Part shown: positions 1 through 5,641 of the stretch, one piece after another
Position numbering within the stretch: position 1 is the stretch's first letter
Layout of the letters: every line of letters begins with the position of its first letter
DNA from: Rhodoplanes sp049284695
Lineage (GTDB): Bacteria > Pseudomonadota > Alphaproteobacteria > Rhizobiales > Xanthobacteraceae
Assembly: GCA_049284695.1 (NCBI GenBank)
Contig: JBAPYK010000082.1
Span: forward strand, 1-6,837
Length of the DNA: 6,837 nt
Direction: 5' to 3'
Notes under the pieces: generated by a model
The model's input: only the letters and a program-made list of their open reading frames with translations
The model's database searches: none
What the model was told of the DNA's origin: nothing
Program-made: the position numbers and the translations under genes

Positions 1-173
1 TCGCCTTCCAGGCCTTCAGCGCCGAGTACATCACCAACATCCTGGAGGCCCGCGCCCGGGCGCTGCCGGAACCTGCACCCTTGCAGCTCACCCGTCGCCA
101 CGACCTGCTCGACATCGATATCGCTCCGCCGGACCTCAACGCCTACGAGGTAAACGATCATGACTCCGAGTGA
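1..173 (+). CDS. istA: IS21-family transposase IstA, C-terminal fragment (partial, runs off the left edge)
   Basis: Reading from base 3, 56 residues are open up to a TGA at 171-173. The tail (…AFSAEYITNILEA…LQLTRRHDLLD…APPDLNAYE) has the character of an IstA C-terminus, and the IstB gene follows immediately. IstA is the DDE transposase of IS21-family elements, which cuts and joins the element ends with help from the ATPase IstB. The catalytic core and helix-turn-helix lie upstream of this window, so it cannot be judged whether the full gene is intact. The stop overlaps the istB start by 14 bases (ATG at 160), the usual translationally coupled IS21 arrangement. The identification rests on the tail sequence plus the neighbour. 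Confidence 0.85.
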   Translation, partial: AFQAFSAEYITNILEARARALPEPAPLQLTRRHDLLDIDIAPPDLNAYEVNDHDSE

Positions 174-909
174 CCAGACGCGATTGGATACGCAACTGCA
201 GCGGTTGCACCTGCACCACATCCGAAGCCACTACCAGGCCGCCGCCACCAAGGCCGCCGAGGAGCAGTGCTCCTACGTGGATTACCTCGCGCAGCTCATC
301 GAGGGCGAGACCACGTTGCGCGAGAACCGCAGCATCGAGCGCCGCATCAGGAACGCACGTTTCCCCGTGCTCAAGACCCTCGAAGAGTTCCAGTGGAGCT
401 GGCCCAAGAAGATCAACCGTCCGCAAATCCAGAACCTGTTTCGTCTGGCCTTCATCGCAACCCAGACCAACGTCGTCCTGATCGGCAACGTCGGCCTCGG
501 CAAGACGCATCTGTCGATCGCTCTGGGCCATGCCGCCTGCCTGAATGGACACACGGTGCTCTTCACGACGGCAGTCGACATCATCAACACCTTGGCAGCG
601 GCCCAGTCCGCCGGCCGGCTCAAGCGCGAACTCCACCGCTACCTGAAGCCCGCCATACTCATCGTCGATGAGCTCGGTTACCTTCCGATCGACAAGCACG
701 GCGCGGACTTGCTGTTCCAGATCATCAGCCAGCGCTACGAGCGCGCGCCGATGGTGATCACCAGCAACCGTGCCTACAAACATTGGTCGCAGATCTTCAA
801 CAACGACAGCACGTTGACCTCCGCCATCCTCGATCGCGTCCTGCACCACGCCGAGACGGTCATCATCGAAGGCACCAGCTTCCGCATGAAGGATGAGATT
901 GACGCCTAG
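160..909 (+). CDS. istB: IS21-family helper ATPase IstB (AAA+)
   Basis: A complete 249-residue protein, the normal length for IstB. Walker A is GNVGLGKT at residues 109-116, Walker B is AILIVDE at 165-171 (acidic pair D170/E171), and the TSN sensor-like motif is at 201-203. The N-terminal part (about residues 10-100) is helical and charged, as in IstB/DnaC-like proteins, and contains the familiar …YLAQLIEGE… stretch. In IS21 elements IstB oligomerises on DNA in an ATP-dependent way, selects the target and activates IstA. The ATG at 160 lies within the 3' end of istA in another frame, so translation is probably coupled. No frameshift or missing motif is visible, so it looks functional. Confidence 0.96.
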   Translation: MTPSDQTRLDTQLQRLHLHHIRSHYQAAATKAAEEQCSYVDYLAQLIEGETTLRENRSIERRIRNARFPVLKTLEEFQWSWPKKINRPQIQNLFRLAFIATQTNVVLIGNVGLGKTHLSIALGHAACLNGHTVLFTTAVDIINTLAAAQSAGRLKRELHRYLKPAILIVDELGYLPIDKHGADLLFQIISQRYERAPMVITSNRAYKHWSQIFNNDSTLTSAILDRVLHHAETVIIEGTSFRMKDEIDA

Positions 910-923
910 CCCGAGCGACCACG

Positions 924-1127
924 ATGACGCGCAAGCGCCCAGCCAAATCGCCCGAATACGCCGTCTCCGATGAAGCCGCCGCTTACATCGCGGACGCGCT
1001 GATGGAACTCGCCTTGCAATTCGAGGCGACCCACTTCGCTCAAATACGCCGCCACGCCAAAACGCAGCACCGCCCCGCGGCAACTCCACCTGTTCGGCAA
1101 ACATCCCGCTGCAAACGCCGCAAGTGA
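924..1127 (+). CDS. Small hypothetical protein downstream of istB (possible IS21 passenger)
   Basis: A 67-residue ORF starting 14 bases after the istB stop, in the same direction. It is charged; the middle (residues 15-43: SDEAAAYIADALMELALQFE then ATHFAQIRRH) reads like a genuine helical protein, while the tail is an arginine- and proline-rich run ending CKRRK. I do not recognise a family or function. No strong ribosome binding site is visible (ACCACG before the ATG), so expression may depend on coupling to istB. After about codon 45 the alternative +1 frame reads RQLHLFGKHPAANAASE, which looks at least as natural as the annotated tail. A frameshift near 1075 is therefore possible. It may be a passenger carried by the element. 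Confidence 0.45.
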   Translation: MTRKRPAKSPEYAVSDEAAAYIADALMELALQFEATHFAQIRRHAKTQHRPAATPPVRQTSRCKRRK

Positions 1128-1547
1128 ATGCTTTGAAAATCTGATTTCCCGGCTCTCGTTCCCACCCGCGCCGCGAACATTCCTCCGTGTCGCCGCCCCA
1201 CAAACGCAAGCGCTTGCTCTCTGCTTGCTTGTTTCGGGCTTTCTTTGGTTCGACCGCGCCGCAGGCTTTCTTCCGCCCCGACCGTAGATTTTGGACGCCG
1301 GCGCGCGCAGAAGCTGTCAAGGCCCGGCCGCCGCTCCGCCAGAGAGGCGCGCTCCAACGCTTCCAGGCCGCGGCTTGACAGCTGCGAGCACGGCGGCAGG
1401 CTCGAGCGGTTCGGGGCTGGAGGTTGCCGGAACCTGACCCAGCACGCACATTTTCATTTCCCGCCTCTCCACGCCGCCAATCCAGCAGCAGCGCACAAAC
1501 ATCAAGAATGCCGGCGGTGCGCTCGCAAAATAATCGAGAAATTCAAT
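1128..1547. other. Non-coding tail of the IS21 element with palindromes
   Basis: No ORF here has convincing protein character; the open frames on both strands are products of high GC. Visible structure: a perfect 12-base palindrome GCAAGCGCTTGC at 1206-1217, and an inverted repeat AGCTGTCAAG (1312-1321) / CTTGACAGCT (1374-1383). The repeat's flanking GC-rich bases also pair partly, giving a potential long hairpin of about 70 bases. No T-run follows, so it is not an ordinary terminator. The function is unknown; it could be part of the element's end structure or a structured RNA. Confidence 0.4.
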
Positions 1548-1584
1548 CCGCTGGTTTTAGGTGAAGTTCACACCGCTGGTAACA
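1548..1584. repeat. Candidate IS21 right terminal repeat with two ACCAGCGG sites
   Basis: Two copies of CCGCTGGT (1548-1555 and 1573-1580) sit 25 bases apart, and the outer one is followed by AACA to 1584. On the opposite strand the segment begins TGTT. Terminal TGT and stepped internal repeats are typical of IS21 transposase-binding ends. The assignment could be confirmed only by comparison with the left end, which is not in this window. Confidence 0.4.
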
Positions 1585-1753
1585 CCCTCCGCCAGTTGCA
1601 CGCGCCAAATATTCTCTGGCGGCTCGCAAGGGCGGAAAAATCCCCAATAAACACGGGCCTTCGCGCGCAAAGCTCTGCACTGCGCGGAGCCGGCGGAGAC
1701 CCAAATTTCGCTCTCTCCGGCCGTTCTTCTCCAAACCTCTGGACTTCGCCATT

Positions 1754-1926
1754 TTAGTACGGATTCCGTAAGCGGCTGATATAAAAGCGCTTTTTGTCAG
1801 CCCAATCTCCGTACTTTTCGAAAGGTCGCTTGGGAAGACCGAGGGCACCCCGAATCCAATTTGGGCTTTGATAAAGAAGCGATTTTCCGTTCGCCTGGTA
1901 CGGAGCGAATCCATGTCGCTCGGCCG
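1754..1926 (-). pseudogene. Possible 3' end of a broken minus-strand gene
   Basis: On the minus strand a frame ending in TAA (1754-1756) gives about 57 residues with protein-like composition, including …LLYQSPNWIRGALGLP… and …FEKYGDWADKKRFYISRL…RNPY. It is rich in aromatic residues. Further upstream the same frame merely shadows other genes, so any real gene is truncated near 1926. A second minus-strand frame, ATG at 1914 and open to 1543, also looks plausible, so the frame choice is uncertain. No family is recognised. The segment overlaps the nested palindrome at 1757-1814, which may be the real reason for its unusual composition. Confidence 0.2.
1757..1814. repeat. Nested near-coaxial palindrome (potential 58-base hairpin)
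   Basis: Three inverted repeats share nearly one centre: GTACGGA 1757-1763 with TCCGTAC 1808-1814; GGCTGA 1774-1779 with TCAGCC 1797-1802; and the perfect palindrome AAAAGCGCTTTT at 1783-1794. A separate small palindrome, TACGGA-T-TCCGTA, lies at 1758-1770, and a third GTACGGA occurs at 1898-1904. The surroundings are more AT-rich than the rest of the window. It could be a transcription terminator read on either strand (T-run 1791-1795), a regulator site or an element end. Confidence 0.45.
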
Positions 1927-2353
1927 ACGTCGTCGAGCGGCCCCTCGTTGCCGACCTGCAGGTCACGCCTGAACGGGAGGCAGACGTCCGCCTCAGGTTC
2001 GGGATCGTCGTTTTGTTGCCCGCGCCCTCAAAGATGCCCAACTGCGTGAAGGCACATTGGAGGAAGTAGACATAGAACCTGGGGTCTAGCAAGCTCACCT
2101 GCAAGTGCGCGCATTGCAGCTTAGCGACTTTCTCGCCGACCCCGGGCGCGAGACCCGGACGTTGAAGGCCGCTGAACATCTGCGGGCGCATGTCGAAGAT
2201 GCGATCCGCAAGGCAGTTTGCGATCTCGACATGACGACCGACCGCCGTGGCCGCCCTTACAGCCTCGTCTGCATAAAGAACCAGGCGAGCTACGACCGCC
2301 GGGTGAAGCAACGCAACGACGATCTCGCGAACCTCCAACGCTTGGGCGGATGA
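1926..2353 (+). pseudogene. Phage-like hypothetical gene, disrupted by a frameshift and an in-frame TAG
   Basis: One frame from about 1926 reads …ADLQVTPEREADVRLRF and then shifts near 2000 (one base apparently missing) into the frame DRRFVARALKDAQLREGTLE, which meets a TAG at 2087-2089. The frame resumes as …VRALQLSDFLADPGRE… and ends …TTDRRGRPYSLVCIKNQASY…DLANLQRLGG before TGA at 2351-2353. Codon use and composition stay strongly coding across the TAG; a single TTG to TAG change would explain it. A GTG at 2105 leaves an open 82-codon remainder that could still be translated. The DRRGRPYSLVC…ASYDRR style recalls small proteins of alphaproteobacterial prophages, but I cannot name a family. 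The stop overlaps the next start as ATGA. Confidence 0.5.
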
Positions 2354-2577
2354 CGGACGACCCGCGCGTTGACCGAACCCCCGCGGAAGAGACTGAGGCG
2401 CGTGCGAGCTCCCTGAGCGTCCACGAAAACCTCCCTGAGTATCCCCAAAATTGTCTCGTAGCCGGTGGCGCGCCGCGGCAGTTGCAGCGGCGCACCCCGG
2501 CGCGGCAAGTTTGCCAGCAAGCATATCTCCTGGGTCCGCGCGGTGGCATAGCGGTGGAGCAACGCCCAAACATGGGT
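2350..2577 (+). pseudogene. 5' stub of a hypothetical gene cut off at the toxin-immunity cassette
   Basis: ATG at 2350 overlaps the preceding TGA as ATGA, a strong sign of a translationally coupled pair. The frame reads MTDDPRVDRTPAEETEARAS, then …SVHENLPEYPQNCLVAGGAP… and …QRPNMG, with acceptable codon use. From about base 2575 it enters DNA belonging to the duplicated immunity unit, and its continuation to 2691 is only the shadow of the opposite-strand gene. It therefore looks truncated by arrival of that cassette. No family is recognised. A minus-strand frame is also open here (…HVWALLHRYATARTQE…), so the strand assignment rests mainly on the ATGA overlap and the upstream neighbour. Confidence 0.35.
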
Positions 2578-2618
2578 GACGCGCTCGGTGACCGGCGCCG
2601 CGTTGCATATCGCCCGCG

Positions 2619-3302
2619 TCACGCCGCCCGCTCCAGCGGAAACGGGGACGGTTCCCACAGGTGTTCGATCTTGAAGTTCTTGACCGTGTAGGCCTCCCAT
2701 TCGTGCAAGAGCTGCGCGAGGCCCGCGCGGTCGTTTTCGGCGAGACGCGCGCACAGTTCCCGTAGGCGGCGGTTTTCGGCCCTGTCGTCCTCGTCGTAAT
2801 TGGGCTGGTCGACGGACCACCGCGGGAGATAATTTTTGCAGAGCGCGCGGGCCGCATCGAGATCGCCGAGCGCCACGTCCACGATGATCTTGCATTGCGG
2901 CCAGTCGAACAGCTTGTGCCGGAACATGTGGCGCGAGACGAAGGCGAGATAGTCGTCGAGCGTCTTGATCGCGTGCAATCGAGGCAAGGCTTGCTGCTCG
3001 ATCGCGTTGATGAGCGCCGAGGAAATATCCGGGTCGGTGATTTTCCAGGATCCGGGAGCGGGCGAGGATTCGTTGTAAAGCCATTCGCCCCAATCTAGCG
3101 GGAACGACTTCCGAGCCTCAAACAGGTGCCTGACCGCCCATTGCGGCCTGAACTTGTCAGGATTGAGCATGCGATCGATGAGAACGGCGCGCGCGAAATG
3201 ATGCACCGGCTTAACGAAAATCCACCGGCCGACCAGGGTGAGATCGGCGCGCCGTTCAAGCAATGGGCGGACCAGCTTCTTGACTTGCGCGGCCGTGGTC
3301 AT
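2619..3302 (-). CDS. Presumed immunity protein, second (downstream) paralogue
   Basis: A 227-residue cytosolic-type protein with no signal peptide or membrane segment. It begins MTTAAQVKKLVRPLLERRAD, followed by GRWIFVKPVHHFARAVLIDR. It is roughly 70% identical by eye to the protein at 3364-4044: most differences lie between residues 45 and 100, and the second half (DYLAFVSRHMFRHKLFDWPQ onward) is nearly the same. I infer that it binds and neutralises the nuclease toxin encoded upstream or a relative, from position and pairing; I cannot name a family. The ATG at 3302 is chosen over the longer frame from 3701 because it aligns with the paralogue and follows a GAGGTGA ribosome binding site (3313-3319). 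The longer frame would only add shadow sequence. Confidence 0.75.
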   Translation of the reverse strand: MTTAAQVKKLVRPLLERRADLTLVGRWIFVKPVHHFARAVLIDRMLNPDKFRPQWAVRHLFEARKSFPLDWGEWLYNESSPAPGSWKITDPDISSALINAIEQQALPRLHAIKTLDDYLAFVSRHMFRHKLFDWPQCKIIVDVALGDLDAARALCKNYLPRWSVDQPNYDEDDRAENRRLRELCARLAENDRAGLAQLLHEWEAYTVKNFKIEHLWEPSPFPLERAA

Positions 3303-3355
3303 CGGCGCGGCCTCACCTCGGTGACGCGATCGGTGACCGGCGCCGCGCGGCACAT
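3299..3355 (-). other. 18-codon leader ORF carrying the last codons of the toxin gene
   Basis: In the gap between the two immunity genes an ORF reads MCRAAPVTDRVTEVRPRR and stops at TGA overlapping the next ATG as ATGA. Its last eight residues, VTEVRPRR, are identical to the toxin's last eight before its stop at 4041-4043, so this is a duplicated toxin tip. The codons GAG GTG AGG also supply the Shine-Dalgarno sequence for the downstream immunity gene. It may act as a coupling leader; as a peptide it is probably meaningless. Confidence 0.45.
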
Positions 3356-3363
3356 CGACCGCG

Positions 3364-4044
3364 TCACGCCCCGCACTCCAGCGGAAACGGGGTCGGTTCC
3401 CACAGGTGTTCGATCTTGAAGTTCTTGACCGTGCACACCTCCCATTCATGGAGGAGCTGCGCGAGGCCTGCGCGGTCGTCGGCGAGACGCGCGCACAGTT
3501 CGCGAAGACGACGATACTTTGCCTTGCTGTCTTCGTCGTGGTGAGGTTGGTCCACAGACCAGCGATGCATGTTTTCTTTACAGATCGACCGAGCCGCATC
3601 GAGATCGCCGAGCGCGACGTCGATGATGATTTTGCATTGCGGCCAGTCGAACAGCTGATGTCGAAACATATGGCGGGAAACAAAAGCGAGATAGTCGTCA
3701 AGCGTCTGTATTGCGCGCAGTTTGGGTAGCGCTTGTTGCTCGATCGCCTCGATTAGGGATAGTTCAACATCGGGATCGGACATGAACCACAGACCCCTGC
3801 GGCGCGAGCGCTCATTGGCAAGAAATTCGCCCCAACTTAACGAAAAAAACTTCTGCGTTTCAAATAGGTGCAAAACCGCCCATCGCGGCTCAAATTCCTC
3901 AGCGTAAGCCGTGCGATCGATGAGAACAGCCCGCGCGAAATGGTATATAGGCTTCACAAAGATCCAGCGGCCGACCAGGGCGAGGTCGGCGTGCCGTTCG
4001 AGCACCGGCCGGACCATTTTCTTGACTTGCGCGACCGTTGTCAT
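3364..4044 (-). CDS. Presumed immunity protein, first paralogue, directly coupled to the toxin
   Basis: A 226-residue soluble protein beginning MTTVAQVKKMVRPVLERHAD, with the shared core GRWIFVKPIYHFARAVLIDR and WPQCKIIIDVALGDLDAAR. The ATG at 4042-4044 overlaps the original toxin stop (TGA 4041-4043) as ATGA. A near-perfect GAGGTGA sits 10 bases upstream (4055-4061), encoded by the toxin's own last codons. This start is preferred to the longer frame from 4173, whose extra residues are an out-of-frame reading of the toxin end. Its place right behind a polymorphic-style nuclease toxin makes immunity the best guess, though I do not recognise a named family. A local stretch near 3835-3875 is AT-richer than the rest (…AACGAAAAAAACTTC…). 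Confidence 0.75.
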   Translation of the reverse strand: MTTVAQVKKMVRPVLERHADLALVGRWIFVKPIYHFARAVLIDRTAYAEEFEPRWAVLHLFETQKFFSLSWGEFLANERSRRRGLWFMSDPDVELSLIEAIEQQALPKLRAIQTLDDYLAFVSRHMFRHQLFDWPQCKIIIDVALGDLDAARSICKENMHRWSVDQPHHDEDSKAKYRRLRELCARLADDRAGLAQLLHEWEVCTVKNFKIEHLWEPTPFPLECGA

Positions 4045-4163
4045 CGGCGCGGCCTCACCTCGGTGACGATGATGCGCTGCGTGCCAGGATAATAGTATTG
4101 GACAGCGCTCGCCAGTTCCCGCATCCGCGCCACCGTGAGACGCTCCAAACCGGTTTTGACGTC
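4041..4163 (-). pseudogene. Severed C-terminal end of the toxin, after the TAG
   Basis: The toxin frame continues without another stop for 40 codons after the TAG: DVKTGLERLTVARMRELASA, then VQYYYPGTQRIIVTEVRPRR, ending TGA at 4041-4043. It contains the Asp and Lys of the expected nuclease DxK motif and a family-like C-terminus (GTQRIIVTEVRP). A Tyr codon (TAC or TAT) changed to TAG by one base would restore …VCVYDVKTG. The absence of further stops or frameshifts suggests that the lesion is recent or that the frame is still used. The last codons provide the ribosome binding site for the immunity gene, which would itself preserve that stretch. Confidence 0.7.
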
Positions 4164-5243
4164 CTAAACGCACACGGCTCCCGTCCCGGGGTTCTCATAT
4201 ACATCGATGCGCTTGGTTCCGGGCGCGCCGTATTTTCCAGGCTTTGACTTAAGGAGCGAAACCTCCGCCCGGAAATTCGGGTCGCGCGGCTCACTTGCGG
4301 GAGTAGTCTCAAGCCCGTTGATCTCTCTTTTTATCCACATATGCACCGCCGTTCCGTACTCGGCGGCGGTCCGGTAAGCCCCGCGATCGATCGCCTCTGA
4401 CGCCTGGTTCGTGATGCTTTGCACCTCCGCATGCCGCGGGCAGGCATCGTCGACCTGCTCGCGCGTCAAATGACCCACCCAAATCGCAGCATCATCGGCG
4501 CTTTCACCGGGACTGTAAGCGTCGGCGCGAAACGCGAAAACGGCCGTCGACTCGGCCGCGTTCCGGCTCGACATCCAGGTGTAGAGCGCAAGCGCCGCGC
4601 TAACCGCCTTGGCGGCGGGATGAGGAACGGCCTCCAAATAGGCCGGCTGGACGAACGCCTGCGCTTCTGGACCGTCGCTCGTCCAGACCGTCTGGCTGAT
4701 CGGCCGGCCTTCGCCGTCAAAGATGGTCTGGACGGGACCAGCGTTCTGGAACGTCGTGACGTCGCCGTCGGCGGTCCTCACCGCGTATCGTTCATCCCAG
4801 CCGCTGGCCTCGCTCGATGCAAACTGCGCGCGGATTGCGCTGCCGTCCCGGTTGACCACCGCTTGCTCGGCGAGCGAACCGTCCTCGCGATAGAGGTTGG
4901 CGTAGGCCTCCCAAGGCTGTCGCCCGCTCGTGTCGCGAATGACGTCGCGGTATGGGCCGGCGTCGGCTGCGCCGCCCTCCCGGGTCCACTGCCCGCCGTC
5001 GGGATGGCCGGCCGGCACGCGCGGCTGGGCGGGATTGAAGCCGGCCTTGCCGAACGCAACCAAATTCCGTGCATAGGCGAGCTGCAATCGCCGCAACGCG
5101 AGACTCGACTCGAGCTGCGAAGACTTGGCGCTAAGCCGCTCGGTCGTGGGCGCCGCGCGTGCGAGCAGCAGTTCGAATTGCTCGGCCGCGATCAGTGACC
5201 GCAGGCGAAGAATGTCGGTTGTGAGGTCCGGTTTTGGAGTCAT
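4164..5243 (-). CDS. Polymorphic-style toxin with REase-like C-terminal domain, truncated by an in-frame TAG
   Basis: The open frame has 359 residues, then TAG (4164-4166); without it the frame would run to 400 residues and end at 4041-4043. Residues 1-65 are helical. Residues 70-87 carry NPAQPRVPAGHPDGGQWT, a motif I associate with phage-like and toxin proteins of alphaproteobacteria. The middle includes …AAIWVGHLTREQVDDACPRH…. The C-terminal domain starts near AAEYGTAVHMWIKREI (residues 293-308) and has RAEVS (E327), KRIDVYE (D347) and, past the stop, DVKTG (D361, K363): the E…D…DxK layout of PD-(D/E)XK nucleases. The predicted role is a DNA or RNA cleaving toxin, with delivery route unknown (no signal peptide). 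As encoded it lacks the catalytic DxK and should be inactive unless the TAG is read through. Confidence 0.7.
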   Translation of the reverse strand: MTPKPDLTTDILRLRSLIAAEQFELLLARAAPTTERLSAKSSQLESSLALRRLQLAYARNLVAFGKAGFNPAQPRVPAGHPDGGQWTREGGAADAGPYRDVIRDTSGRQPWEAYANLYREDGSLAEQAVVNRDGSAIRAQFASSEASGWDERYAVRTADGDVTTFQNAGPVQTIFDGEGRPISQTVWTSDGPEAQAFVQPAYLEAVPHPAAKAVSAALALYTWMSSRNAAESTAVFAFRADAYSPGESADDAAIWVGHLTREQVDDACPRHAEVQSITNQASEAIDRGAYRTAAEYGTAVHMWIKREINGLETTPASEPRDPNFRAEVSLLKSKPGKYGAPGTKRIDVYENPGTGAVCV

Positions 5244-5263
5244 GAGCCGTATCCGAAGCGACC

Positions 5264-5641
5264 ATGACTATATTCCTATCACGGGTTGACCAGACGGGGA
5301 TAAGTTTTCAAAACGGATTCGAGTGCCAAAGCTTGTTCAGAAGCAAGGGGGAACTACCCAAGCCTAGGCGCCTGCCGCCGTCGTCTGACGCGATCAGCCG
5401 GATGGACGAGGCGCTCGGCTGGCTGCGCTGGCTCGAAGGCGACGACGCCAAGCTCGTCTGGGCGTGGGCCGACGGCGCGCAATGGAAGGCGATCTGCTGG
5501 CGGTTCGGGATCGCCCGCGCGACAGCGCACCGCCGCTGGGAATACGGCGTCAGCGTGATCGTCTGGCGGCTCAACGGAAAACGACCTTCGGAGCGGCGTT
5601 CGCGGCGCTTCGTCGTCGAGCGGGCAAAGGCTCCCGCCTGA
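5264..5641 (+). CDS. DUF6362-like phage protein, 5'-truncated
   Basis: An open frame of 125 residues. From about residue 31 (base 5354 on) it reads KPRRLPPSSDAISRMDEALG, then …WLEGDDAKLVWAWADGAQWKAICWRFG and RATAHRRWEYGVSVIVWRLNG, which I recognise as the C-terminal half of the DUF6362 type seen in alphaproteobacterial prophages; the RATAHRRW part resembles a helix-turn-helix. The first 30 residues do not look like that family, so the native N-terminus is missing and the ATG at 5264 is probably accidental. The junction near 5340-5355 may be the left edge, in transcription sense, of the inverted toxin cassette. The molecular function of the family is unknown to me; this copy is likely a remnant. 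Confidence 0.55.
   Translation: MTIFLSRVDQTGISFQNGFECQSLFRSKGELPKPRRLPPSSDAISRMDEALGWLRWLEGDDAKLVWAWADGAQWKAICWRFGIARATAHRRWEYGVSVIVWRLNGKRPSERRSRRFVVERAKAPA

Larger units (their letters stand above)
1..1584 (+). mobile_element. IS21-family insertion sequence, right-hand part
   Basis: The block holds the istA end, istB and the small downstream ORF, followed by about 450 bases with no convincing gene. IS21-family ends usually begin TGT and carry repeated transposase-binding sequences. Read on the minus strand, the DNA from 1584 inward begins TGTTACCAGCGG, and the 8-mer ACCAGCGG recurs 25 bases further in (1573-1580 and 1548-1555 on the + strand as CCGCTGGT). This makes 1584 the best candidate right end. 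The left end and the target duplication lie outside the window, so the boundary is an inference. An alternative end near 1456 (…CATTTTCA) cannot be excluded. Confidence 0.6.
2575..4061. repeat. Tandem duplication of the immunity unit (two diverged copies of about 742-745 bp)
   Basis: Copy one spans about 3320-4061 and copy two about 2575-3319. The 7-mer GGTGACG marks all three boundaries: 2575-2581, 3320-3326 and 4062-4068, spaced 745 and 742 bases. Beyond the genes, the downstream spacers also match (GGTGACGCG, A or C, TCGGTGACC, then GGCGCCGCG). On the coding strand the outer breakpoint falls in the codons for Val-Thr near the toxin's C-terminus. The copies have diverged considerably, so the event is old or the copies evolved under diversifying pressure. 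Confidence 0.75.

Noticed and set aside
136..1449. Long minus-strand open frame opposite istB and the IS tail (437 codons)
   Set aside because: It is the antisense shadow of istB, which has clear Walker motifs; its composition (Arg/Gly/Ala-rich runs) is that of GC-rich noise.
1754..2857. Minus-strand frame of 367 codons taken as one gene
   Set aside because: Most of it mirrors the second immunity gene and the + strand pseudogene; only the last 57 or so codons could be independent.
2290..3093. Minus-strand frame of 267 codons overlapping the second immunity gene
   Set aside because: It is an alternative frame of the immunity gene, which is confirmed by its paralogue; the part at 2290-2570 competes with a + strand frame that has ATGA coupling.
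3303..3701. Upstream extension of the second immunity gene to an ATG at 3701
   Set aside because: The extra residues are an out-of-frame reading of the first immunity gene; the paralogue alignment and Shine-Dalgarno fix the start at 3302.
4419..5198. Plus-strand open frame (259 codons) across the toxin gene
   Set aside because: It is the shadow of the minus-strand toxin, which has the GGQWT motif and the ATGA link to the immunity gene.
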